From assembly GCF_030385785.1 (NCBI RefSeq), contig NZ_JAUEDK010000020.1, positions 1-64,000 on the forward strand: a stretch of 64,000 nucleotides of DNA. The letters are read 5' to 3'. The notes under the pieces are model-generated. The model worked only from the letters and a program-made list of their open reading frames with translations, made no database searches and was not told the origin of the DNA. The stretch is from Crenobacter oryzisoli. GTDB taxonomy: Bacteria > Pseudomonadota > Gammaproteobacteria > Burkholderiales > Chromobacteriaceae. A program made the translations under genes and the position numbers. This document shows positions 19,727-27,619 of this stretch, piece by piece (position 1 is the first letter of the stretch; each line of letters opens with the position of its first letter).

Positions 19727-20115
19727 ATGATGTCCCGAGTGGACAAAACGCGAGTCTAGCGGCAATCCGCCTGACTGTGCGTTCTGGATTCAGACTTCTT
19801 ACCTGCATGGTCGCCGCTCAACTCAAATGACCAGATTCTTCCAACCTGATGAAAGAACTCAATCCCGAGTCACTTTGCTTCAGATTCGAAGCAAGAGAAT
19901 TCGCCTGGTCCCAGTAGGACTAAGGTCCGATGGCGACAGCCAGATACTTATTGTTTCTTTAAGATTGATCTTGCACAACTCCTTGATCCTGCTGGCCCGA
20001 CGGGCGATGCCAGGGAGGGAGACTCGTACACTTCGAGACCGCCACTTCTCCGCCACTTCTCCGCCACTTCCTGTCGGCGTTGTCGCATGGCCTACGCGAT
20101 GAAGGATGTCTGATC
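19727..20115. other. Upstream region of the ornithine decarboxylase gene
   Basis: About 390 bases between divergent genes. The only clear structure is a three-fold 11-base direct repeat at 20039-20071, listed separately. Confidence 0.5.
20039..20071 (+). repeat. Three tandem 11-base repeats upstream of speF
   Basis: CCGCCACTTCT at 20039 and 20050, and CCGCCACTTCC at 20061. The 11-base period is close to one helical turn. The last copy ends 44 bases before the start codon. Confidence 0.8.
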
Positions 20116-22479
20116 ATGATTCCTCGCTCAGTAAAGGCACCAACCATCCCGATCCCCTTTCACAAGCTGCTGAAAGTGGTTGCGATCGTGGACAAAAATA
20201 ATGCTGAGACGAAGGAGTTGCTTGACCACATCGCGGCAGAAAATTTCCAGATCGAAGTCACGGACAACTTCAACCGCGATATCAACGAAGATGCCAATGT
20301 CGGTGCGTACATCGCACTGATCGACGATAGCGGCCGCGACCAGGCCCGACAAATGGCCCTCTCGATTCGTGCCCTCGGCTTTCAGACACCACTGTGGGCA
20401 CTTGCGGATTCTCACCGCATATCCGACCTTGCGGTTACCGGCGGGCTAGGGGAGGTCAATGGCTATATCTATCTCGGGCATCAAACGCCCCTGTTTTACG
20501 CCAAACAAGTCATCGCAAGCCTTGTGAAATACGGGATGAGCCTTCTGCCGCCTTTCTTCGGCGGACTCGTAGCCTATGATGCTGAAGCCAATATCGCCTT
20601 TGACTGTCCCGGGCACCAAGGGGGGCAGTTCTATCGGAAATCCCCAGCAGGACAGTTGTTCTTCAAGCATTTTGGCGAAAGCATCTTTCGTAGTGATCTG
20701 TGTAACGCCGATGTCGATTTGGGCGATCTACTGATCCACGAAGGGGCCGCCGCTGAGGCGCAACGTCATGCCGCTGAGGTGTTCGGTGCAGACCGGACTT
20801 ACTTTGTTCTCAATGGCACCAGCACATCCAACAAGGTGGTGACGGGTGCGGTGCTCAAGCGCGGCGATCTTGTGCTGTTCGATCGCAACAACCATAAGTC
20901 TGTTCACCAGGGCGCGCTTGTGCAGGCGGGCGCCATTCCGATTTTCCTGCCTACCGCTCGCAATCCCTTTGGCATGATCGGTGCCGTTGACTGGGATGCA
21001 TGGGACGAAAATTATCTGCGCGAGCAGATTCGCGCGAACCCTCTTGTGAAGGACCCAGAACTCTGCAAGGCGGAGCGGCCGTTCCGGCTTGCCTGCATTC
21101 AGCTCGCTACCTATGACGGCACAATCTACAACGTGCGCAAAGTCATGGAAAAGATCGGACATTTGTGTGAGTACGTGTTGTGGGACGAGGCGTGGATTGG
21201 CTACAACGCCTTCCATTCGCTGTTTGAAGATCACAGTCCGATGCGTCTTAAAGACCTGACACCGGATATGCCGGGGCTGTTCTCGACTCAGTCGGTCCAC
21301 AAACAGGGTGCTGGTTTTTCGCAAGCCTCTCAGGTCCACAAGCGCGATGAACATATTCGTGGCCAGAAACGGTATATCGAACACAAGCGTTTTAACGAGT
21401 CGTTCCTGGTTCATGCCTCGACATCGCCCTTTTATCCGCTGTTTGCCTCGCTCGACGTCAATGCGAAGGTACATGCGGGAAAAGCCGGCGAAATGCTGTG
21501 GGATGGCTGTATCGAACTCGGTATCGAGGCGCGCAAGAAATTCCGTCAGTTCGCTCATCACTACGCGATGACGGGGAAAACCGAACAAGAGCAATGGTTC
21601 TTCGATCCCTTTGTGCCCGATGTCGTTACCATTCATGGCTCCCCGTTCATGGCGGATTCAAGCAACGTCGCATGGGAGGATGTTCCAACCGATGTCATCA
21701 AGCGCGAACAGCAATGTTGGGCTTTCCATCCCGAGGCCAATTGGCACGGGTATGCTGGCTATGCTGATGGCTACGTCATGGTGGACCCGAATAAGCTCAC
21801 GCTGCTGACCCCAGGTATCAATCGCAAGACCGGCGAATATCTGGATTTCGGGGTGCCGGCCACTGTGGTTGCGAACTATCTGCGGGAGGAAGGCATCGTC
21901 CCGGAAAAGTGCGATCTCAACAGCATCCTTTTCCTGATGACGCCGGCAGAGGACGAAAGCAAGCTCAATACGCTGATCGCCAAACTCGTCAAATTCAAGA
22001 ATTTGTGGGACCGCGATGCATCGCTTCCTGAGGTGTTGCCGACGCTCTATGCGGCGCACAGCGAGCGTTATGCCGACTACACGCTGCGTCAGGTCTGCAA
22101 CGAAATGCACGACTTCTATCGCAAGGCAAACGTGAAGGAGTTGCAACGCCTGTGCTTCCGGGCGTCGAGCTTTCCGGAGCTTGCCATGTCTCCAAAGGAC
22201 GCTTATGAAGCTCTCGTCGCCAATGAGGTGGATTATGTGCCCCTCGATAGCGCCAAAAACCGCATCTCCGCAACGCTGGCGCTGATTTACCCGCCGGGTA
22301 TCGGTGTCGTGCTTCCGGGCGAACGCTGGGATGATCGGGCCCAGCCGATGCTCAATTACTTCATGGCATTCCAGGAGTCGTTCAACAGGTTCCCCGGATT
22401 CAACTATGAGGTGCAGGGCGTGTTTCAGGAGCGGGAAAACGGTCGTATCCGGTTTTACACCTATGTAGTCCGCAAATAG
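20116..22479 (+). CDS. speF: Ornithine decarboxylase, inducible SpeF-like
   Basis: A 787-residue PLP decarboxylase of the Orn/Lys/Arg family. The N-terminal receiver-like wing domain covers about 1-150, the core contains FDCPGHQGGQFYRKSPAGQ and NGTSTSNKVV, and the PLP lysine is in STQSVHKQGAGFSQASQVHK. The GQFYRKSP and SVHKQ forms are typical of ornithine decarboxylases. Product: putrescine and CO2. The potE-like gene follows after 33 bases, the classical speF-potE pair. ATG at 20116 follows GAAGGA. It appears complete. Confidence 0.88.
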   Translation: MIPRSVKAPTIPIPFHKLLKVVAIVDKNNAETKELLDHIAAENFQIEVTDNFNRDINEDANVGAYIALIDDSGRDQARQMALSIRALGFQTPLWALADSHRISDLAVTGGLGEVNGYIYLGHQTPLFYAKQVIASLVKYGMSLLPPFFGGLVAYDAEANIAFDCPGHQGGQFYRKSPAGQLFFKHFGESIFRSDLCNADVDLGDLLIHEGAAAEAQRHAAEVFGADRTYFVLNGTSTSNKVVTGAVLKRGDLVLFDRNNHKSVHQGALVQAGAIPIFLPTARNPFGMIGAVDWDAWDENYLREQIRANPLVKDPELCKAERPFRLACIQLATYDGTIYNVRKVMEKIGHLCEYVLWDEAWIGYNAFHSLFEDHSPMRLKDLTPDMPGLFSTQSVHKQGAGFSQASQVHKRDEHIRGQKRYIEHKRFNESFLVHASTSPFYPLFASLDVNAKVHAGKAGEMLWDGCIELGIEARKKFRQFAHHYAMTGKTEQEQWFFDPFVPDVVTIHGSPFMADSSNVAWEDVPTDVIKREQQCWAFHPEANWHGYAGYADGYVMVDPNKLTLLTPGINRKTGEYLDFGVPATVVANYLREEGIVPEKCDLNSILFLMTPAEDESKLNTLIAKLVKFKNLWDRDASLPEVLPTLYAAHSERYADYTLRQVCNEMHDFYRKANVKELQRLCFRASSFPELAMSPKDAYEALVANEVDYVPLDSAKNRISATLALIYPPGIGVVLPGERWDDRAQPMLNYFMAFQESFNRFPGFNYEVQGVFQERENGRIRFYTYVVRK

Positions 22480-22512
22480 ACGATGGATAGCACCACGTAA
22501 GGAGCGTATGCC

Positions 22513-24792
22513 ATGTCTGCAATGTCTGAACAGAAAAAAAAGATGAACGTCGTTCAACTGACGTTCCTTGTCATGGTGAACATGATGGGGTCGGGCATCA
22601 TTATGTTGCCCACCAATATGGCAAAGGTTGGGGCGATTTCGCTGCTGTCGTGGGTGGTGACAGCGGTAGGGTCCATGGCCATTGCCTATGGCTTTGCCCA
22701 GTGTGGCATTCTGAACCAGCGCGAGGGCGGCATGGCGGCTTACGCCGAGGATGGCTACGGAAAGGACGGCTACTTCCAGGTCTTTTTCCTGTACTTTCTG
22801 TCTCTGGCCATTGCGAACGTCGCCGTCGCCATTTCGGCGCTGGGCTATCTTGCCGCGTTTTTCCCCGCCCTTACGGCATCGCCGATTGCCACCTGTCTTG
22901 GCGTGATCGGCCTGCTATGGCTCACCACGGTCGCGAACTTTGGTGGCCCTAAGCTGACTGGCCGCATCGGTGCCGTGACCGTGTGGGGGGTCATTTTGCC
23001 AGTAGGATTCATGTCCTTCGCAGGCTGGTTCTGGTTCAGCGGCGAAACCTTCGCCGCTGCCTGGAACCCGAAAGGGATGGGGCTGTTGGAGGGCATGGGT
23101 TCGAGTATTTCGCTCACGCTATGGGCCTTCCTCGGCATGGAGTCCGCGGTGCAGAATTCGTCGGCTGTCGAGAATCCAAAGCGCGACGTCCCATTGGCGA
23201 GCCTGTTCGGCACGCTGGGCGCGGCGGTGATCTACATCTTGTCGACAGCTGCGATCCAGGGGATCGTGCCAAATGCCGATCTTGCGAAGTCTACCGGTCC
23301 ATTCGGTCTAGCCTTTGCGCATATGTTTACCCCGGCGGTAGGTTCCATTGTCATGGTGCTCGCAGTGTTGGCTTGCGTAGGCTCCTTGCTTGGCTGGCAG
23401 TTTACGCTCGCCCAGACGGCGAAAGATGCGGCCGACAGCAAGATGTTTCCTGGTGTATTCAGTAAAGCCAACAGCGTGGGGGCTCCGATTCCAGGCATGA
23501 TCATCATGGGCATCGTGCAGTCGCTGATGGCGCTGTCCACCATTTCGCCGAACCTGAGCGAACAATTCGCAGCATTGGTCAATCTCGCCGTGGTCACCAA
23601 TGTAGTGCCCTATATTGTCTCCCTGTCGGCGTTGTTTGTGATGATGCGAAAGGCTGGTGTGAAAGAGGGTCCATATAGACGCAATCTTGTCATCACGGTG
23701 GTCGGGATAGCCTATTCAATCTATGCGCTTTATGCCTCAGGCAAGGATGCCGTGCTCGGCGGCATGCTGGTGATGGTTATCGGTTACTTGATCTATGGCT
23801 TTATGGCGCCGCGCTTTGTTGTTCCCCCACGAAGCACGGCGGCAGGCAAAAGTGTTTCTACCAGCGCATTACTTGCGATCGCGATCGCGATTCATCTGCT
23901 GTTTATTCCACGCCCTGTGCATGCGGCTGTGGCAACAGCCGCGGCACCAGTCGCACCGGCCAGCGCTTTGGCGCGGATCAAGCAGTCCGGCCAGGTCAAC
24001 CTTGGGTATATCGCCGGCGCACAGCCGTTCACCTACCGGGATAGTGCGGGCCATCCCACCGGCTACACCGTTGCGTTATGCCAGAAAATCGCCGACCAAG
24101 TAAAACGTGAGCTGGGGCTTGCTGCGCTGAAGGTGAACTGGGTGCAAACCACGATCCAGGATCGTTACCGGGCGGTGAAGGAGCGCCGGATAGACCTGCT
24201 GTGCGGCGATGAGGACTCGCTAACAGGAAGGAAGGCGATTTCATATTCCATTCCGGTTTACCCGGGGGGTATCGGCGCTCTTCTCCGGGCAGATGCGTCT
24301 CCGGGGCTGAAGGAGATTCTGTCTGGCAAGCAGTCTCCCTCGCGGCAATTCTGGCGCGCATCGCCCGCGCAGATCCTGTCAAAACAGACCGTCTCTGTCG
24401 TCGCAGGGACTCTTTCTGAGCGTTGGCTCGCCGGCAAAATTAGCCAACTCAATCTAACCGCAAAGGTCGCTCCCGTTTCGGGCATTGAGGCTGGCGTCCA
24501 GCAGGTGCTCGATCGCAAGACGAACGTCTTTTTTGCGGAGCGTGCCCTCCTGTTGGCGGTTGCCAGAAACAGCCCTTCGGCGAGCGATTTGATCATTCTC
24601 GATCGCCATTTCACGTATATCCCGGTCGCCATAGGGATGGCTCGGGGAGATGAAGATTTACGCCTGCTAGTCGATCGCACCTTGGGCCGGATGTTCGCTT
24701 CCGGAGAGTTTCACTTGTTTTACGGGAAATGGTTTGGTGAGCCGGACGAATATGTGCAGAACTTCTTCCGTTTGAGCACATTGCCCGAATGA
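22513..24792 (+). CDS. potE: Putrescine/ornithine antiporter fused to a periplasmic solute-binding domain
   Basis: A 759-residue fusion. Residues 1-440 are a PotE-type APC antiporter: LVMVNMMGSGIIMLPTNMAK in the first helix, about 12 membrane helices, and FLGMESAVQNSSAVENPKRD in the middle. Residues 451-466 are an extra hydrophobic helix (LLAIAIAIHLLFIP) ending in PRPVHAA, which looks like a signal/anchor segment. Residues 485-759 are an SBP_bac_3-type amino-acid-binding domain (YIAGAQPFTYRDSAGHPTGY, RRIDLLCGDEDSLTGRKAIS, DRTLGRMFASGEFHLFYGKW). PotE normally has 12 helices with both ends in the cytoplasm, so the extra helix would place the domain in the periplasm. There is no stop or frameshift between parts. 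AAGGAG precedes the ATG. Confidence 0.88.
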   Translation: MSAMSEQKKKMNVVQLTFLVMVNMMGSGIIMLPTNMAKVGAISLLSWVVTAVGSMAIAYGFAQCGILNQREGGMAAYAEDGYGKDGYFQVFFLYFLSLAIANVAVAISALGYLAAFFPALTASPIATCLGVIGLLWLTTVANFGGPKLTGRIGAVTVWGVILPVGFMSFAGWFWFSGETFAAAWNPKGMGLLEGMGSSISLTLWAFLGMESAVQNSSAVENPKRDVPLASLFGTLGAAVIYILSTAAIQGIVPNADLAKSTGPFGLAFAHMFTPAVGSIVMVLAVLACVGSLLGWQFTLAQTAKDAADSKMFPGVFSKANSVGAPIPGMIIMGIVQSLMALSTISPNLSEQFAALVNLAVVTNVVPYIVSLSALFVMMRKAGVKEGPYRRNLVITVVGIAYSIYALYASGKDAVLGGMLVMVIGYLIYGFMAPRFVVPPRSTAAGKSVSTSALLAIAIAIHLLFIPRPVHAAVATAAAPVAPASALARIKQSGQVNLGYIAGAQPFTYRDSAGHPTGYTVALCQKIADQVKRELGLAALKVNWVQTTIQDRYRAVKERRIDLLCGDEDSLTGRKAISYSIPVYPGGIGALLRADASPGLKEILSGKQSPSRQFWRASPAQILSKQTVSVVAGTLSERWLAGKISQLNLTAKVAPVSGIEAGVQQVLDRKTNVFFAERALLLAVARNSPSASDLIILDRHFTYIPVAIGMARGDEDLRLLVDRTLGRMFASGEFHLFYGKWFGEPDEYVQNFFRLSTLPE

Positions 24793-25082
24793 GTGTGTGC
24801 CGCGATTGCAGTCGGTAGAGCGTGTGCGTCTTCAGCGCTTCTAATCGGGGGGGCGCCCAACACCAGGGTATGGTAAAGGGACGCCTTCTTCATCAAGAGC
24901 CGGTAGTGTCGGTGCCTCCGTGAGCGTGCTATCGCCTCCCGAGGGCAACGTAATGGCTGCTGGCGTTGTTGCGTCGGCAGCCGCGTCGCGACATGAAATG
25001 GCCGCGTAGCAAGCCGACCGAGTGAGTGATGCCGAGGCGCGTTACACTAGGCGCTTCTTTCCGATTGAACATGGATAGCATC
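24793..25082. other. Intergenic region after potE
   Basis: About 290 bases with no convincing gene and no clear terminator. A TTACACT sequence at 25040 could be the -10 of the following small gene. Confidence 0.4.
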
Positions 25083-25280
25083 ATGGCCAAAGAAAAACCG
25101 CTGGATCCCGATACCCTCGCGCTGCTGCAGTGGTGCGAAGAGGTGGAGGCACTGCTTGTCGCCGCCGGCGCGACCCGTCGGGAGGCGCAGGAACATATCG
25201 AGGAGCAGGCCGAGTGGTTCACCGACCAGTTCTATGAGGGCCTGTCGGCTGAAGAGGCTGCCAAAGCGGCGTTGAACTGA
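25083..25280 (+). CDS. Small acidic protein of unknown function
   Basis: A 65-residue acidic helical protein (LDPDTLALLQWCEEVEALLV, TRREAQEHIEEQAEWF, GLSAEEAAKAAL). I do not recognise the family. Coding is supported by codon usage, the absence of competing frames, and a good terminator 23 bases past the stop. The start is uncertain: ATG 25083 gives MAKEKPLD; ATG 25071 would add four residues (MDSI). There is no signal peptide or membrane segment, so it is probably a cytoplasmic accessory protein. Confidence 0.65.
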   Translation: MAKEKPLDPDTLALLQWCEEVEALLVAAGATRREAQEHIEEQAEWFTDQFYEGLSAEEAAKAALN

Positions 25281-25302
25281 ATGTCATTACACTGAGTACC
25301 CC

Positions 25303-25331
25303 AAGCCAGCTTTCGACGTGCTGGCTTTTTT
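25303..25331 (+). terminator. Terminator after the small gene
   Basis: AAGCCAGC, loop, GCTGGCTTTTTT. Confidence 0.8.
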
Positions 25332-25468
25332 CATGGAGCATGGCTGCGTTGAGGATCTGTGCTTCGAGATTCGTCGTGGACATCAGCACAATGCTTACGG
25401 CATGCTCGAAAGCCTGCTGGCGTGTGAATGAAAAAGGGCATCTAGCGTACTTCGCGCGCCTTACGATA

Positions 25469-25483
25469 AATCAATGATTTAGC
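25469..25483. promoter_or_regulatory. AT-rich palindrome upstream of tRNA-Gln
   Basis: TAAATCA-A-TGATTTA, a perfect 7-1-7 inverted repeat about 40 bases upstream of the tRNA-Gln -35 hexamer, in an AT-rich stretch that may act as an UP element. Function unknown. Confidence 0.4.
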
Positions 25484-25524
25484 GAGTTTCATTTAAAAAT
25501 CTTCAATTTTTTTACGAAAAGAGC

Positions 25525-25553
25525 TTGCCAACGCAAAAGGGCTTCGATATAGT
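25525..25553 (+). promoter_or_regulatory. Promoter of tRNA-Gln
   Basis: TTGCCA at 25525, 17 bases, TATAGT at 25548. It has the same design as the tRNA-Asn and tRNA-Ser promoters in this window. Confidence 0.8.
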
Positions 25554-25569
25554 TCGCCACCTGTTCAGT

Positions 25570-25645
25570 TGGCGGTTAGCTCAGTTGGTAGAGCATCGGA
25601 TTTTGATTCCGAGGGTCACAGGTTCGAGCCCTGTACCGCCTGCCA
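25570..25645 (+). tRNA. tRNA-Gln (TTG)
   Basis: A 76-base cloverleaf: acceptor GGCGGT / ACCGCC with a weak first pair (U-U), as tRNA-Gln often has a weak 1-72 pair. The anticodon loop TTTTGAT gives TTG at 25603-25605. The T-arm is CAGGTTCGAGCCCTG. CCA is encoded. Confidence 0.95.
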
Positions 25646-25653
25646 GAATTACC

Positions 25654-25687
25654 AAAAAGCCCGTGGATTTTTCCACGGGCTTTTTGC
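25654..25687 (+). terminator. Terminator of tRNA-Gln
   Basis: AAAAAGCCCGTGGA, loop TTT, TCCACGGGCTTTTT. Confidence 0.88.
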
Positions 25688-25702
25688 ATTGGCGACCGGG
25701 TT

Positions 25703-25990
25703 TCAGTTTGGGTCAACGCTGCGGTTGCTCATCCAGACCCGGTTGATCTCGAGGCCAAAGGTGAGCGGGCGCGGCAGCAGTGCTTCCAAACATCGCCGAT
25801 CAGCCAGCCGGGCAGCCAAGCGATGCCGATGCCTGCCTCGGCGGCGGCAGTGATGGCGGACAGGTCGTCAAAGCGCAGTCGGCCGCGCACCGTCGGGCTC
25901 CGTTGGCGGCTTCGCCGATGCTGCTCAAGCGCGCCACGGTGACCAGCATCGGCATTATGCGGATTCCGGCGAGTCTGACCAGCTGTGCCG
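25703..25990 (-). pseudogene. LysR-family regulator, decayed C-terminal fragment
   Basis: On the minus strand one frame reads GRLRFDDLSAITAAAEAGIG then IAWLPGWLIGD, and after a frameshift another reads LLPRPLTFGLEINRVWMSNR. This is the end of a LysR effector-binding domain. The DNA-binding half is absent and upstream frames are broken. The stop is at 25703-25705. The left part abuts the tRNA-Gln terminator and the right part leads toward family A copy 2, so the tRNA locus may have been an insertion site. Confidence 0.65.
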
Positions 25991-26156
25991 TTTGTCTCTG
26001 TCCCTTTGCGACCTCTAGGGCTGGTGCTGGCCAGAAGTATGCTTAGGCCCGTGGGCGCCCACCACTCACGTGCAGGCGACATCACAACCCTCCAAGTGGC
26101 CGTGCCTCAGCGAACGCCACCACTACACACGAATCCCCGTCAACGGCCGCCCCTAA

Positions 26157-26297
26157 GAGCCTGTTTACGATCTGCTGCACTCGGGTGATCCTGCGTTGAA
26201 ATGACGCTAAAAATGCTCATGTACTCCATGTACACTCCGCTTTTTCGCGCCATTCCGCCTTGGCTGACCCTTCGTTCGCGAGATCGTAAACAGGCTC
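26157..26297. repeat. Family A inverted-repeat element, copy 2
   Basis: 141 bases with ends GAGCCTGTTTACGATCT and AGATCGTAAACAGGCTC, exact complements. It is flanked by TAA on both sides (26154-26156 and 26298-26300). The left and right ends carry the same T-for-C change relative to other copies, so pairing has been kept. A family B copy follows directly. Confidence 0.9.
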
Positions 26298-26300
26298 TAA

Positions 26301-26408
26301 GAGCTGCTAACCCCCCTTGACGTTGTTGTGCTGCCTTGCCGTACTACTTGTACTGTCTGCCGCAGCACGCCTAGCCAAGGCCGCTACGCTGGGTTTTGTT
26401 AGCGACGC
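26301..26408. repeat. Family B inverted-repeat element, copy 2
   Basis: 108 bases, ends GAGCTGCTAAC and GTTTTGTTAGCGACGC, followed by TAA (26409-26411). The core GTGCTGCCTTGCCGTACTAC matches copy 1. It is joined to family A copy 2 through a TAA. Confidence 0.7.
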
Positions 26409-26472
26409 TAAGCCGCCTAGTGGATGGGGCTACGAGAACAAAGACCATTCATCCATCCGGGGAAGGGGACAC

Positions 26473-27399
26473 TCACCTTGCCTCAGCGTTTTGCAACGTC
26501 ATCTGTCTTGCCAACACTTCGGCTGCACCATCGCGCATGCACTCTGCGAGCAAACAGGAGGTACGGGTTTGGGTTATCTGTTTTGCACGCGCGATGACCA
26601 AGCGTTGACGCAAAATTTTTTCCTTGATCGGCTTTTCGACAATAGCTGGGCTTTCTGTCGAGGTAATCAGCAGTGATACCCCGAGCCCATTTGCAACCAT
26701 GCCCTTGGCCACTTCAATCGACGTCGTTCGGTAGCGGATAGTCGGTGATAGGTTGTATTGCCAGAATGGCGAAAGCAGGAAGTCGCGACTGTGCGGCAGA
26801 TCGATCAGTATGAACGGCTCATGTGCCAGTTGATGGAGTGACAGCGGGCCCGGTTGCCGGGCCAACTCTGAGCCAATGTGCACAAGCGCATACGGTTCTA
26901 GCTCGGCTATACACTCCATGTCGATGCTGGCGGGCAGGCCCACATCGTAAGTGAGGGCCAGCTCAATCTGCTGGCTGGACAGCAAGCTTTCCAGCTTGGC
27001 TAGATCACCCTCTATGAAGTTGATCTGCAACCTGGGGAAACGCTCCTTCGCCAAACGCAAGATTATGGGCAGGTAGCGCGCCGCAATGGTGGTGAATACG
27101 CCGATGCTGATTTCCCCGGCCACGCCTTCTTCTCCCTCCGCACCGTCATCCGCTTCGAACACTTTGGCAGCCGACACTATCTGACGTGCCTCAACAAGCT
27201 TGCGCGCGCCGAAGTGGGTCAAGGTCATTCCCGGTGACCGGTCGCGGCTGAACAGCGGCTGTTGAAACAACCCCTCCAGATCGCGGATGGCCACTGAGAT
27301 GGAAGGTTGCGACACATTGAGTGCCTTGGCCGCAGCAGCTGTGCTGCCTGTTTCAGCCGTAGCAATGAAGTAACGCAGTAGCCGGATCGAGACGTTCAT
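26473..27399 (-). CDS. LysR-family regulator of the acyl-CoA operon
   Basis: A 308-residue LysR protein. Helix-turn-helix: STAAAAKALNVSQPSISVAI (about 20-39). Effector domain from about residue 95 (GEISIGVFTTIAARYLPIIL). It is divergent from the CoA-transferase operon, with 220 bases between, containing a TNA-type inverted repeat; it most likely senses the organic acid or CoA ester handled by that operon. ATG at 27399 gives the conserved LysR start MNVSIRLLRYFIATAE; the longer frame adds 34 unconserved residues. Confidence 0.88.
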   Translation of the reverse strand: MNVSIRLLRYFIATAETGSTAAAAKALNVSQPSISVAIRDLEGLFQQPLFSRDRSPGMTLTHFGARKLVEARQIVSAAKVFEADDGAEGEEGVAGEISIGVFTTIAARYLPIILRLAKERFPRLQINFIEGDLAKLESLLSSQQIELALTYDVGLPASIDMECIAELEPYALVHIGSELARQPGPLSLHQLAHEPFILIDLPHSRDFLLSPFWQYNLSPTIRYRTTSIEVAKGMVANGLGVSLLITSTESPAIVEKPIKEKILRQRLVIARAKQITQTRTSCLLAECMRDGAAEVLARQMTLQNAEAR

Positions 27400-27515
27400 G
27401 ACAGTCGACAGAGGGTAGGACGGGCTTGAGCTGGCTGGACGTCGGCTCAGCAGAGCACCAAGACAGGTGTGCATTGCCGAGGGGCTCGCCACAGCCTGCA
27501 TGTAGTTGGATCGAT

Positions 27516-27534
27516 CAATTATATTTTTTAATTG
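27516..27534. promoter_or_regulatory. Candidate LysR binding site
   Basis: CAATTA-N7-TAATTG in an AT-rich intergenic stretch between the LysR gene and the CoA-transferase gene. It fits the T-N11-A layout of LysR operators. Confidence 0.45.
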
Positions 27535-27619
27535 TAAAAATCAAAAAGCAATATTTTATTTTTATTTTGGCGGCAGCCATTATCGCCTCATCGACAAGAT
27601 GCACTGATGAGGTACACAA

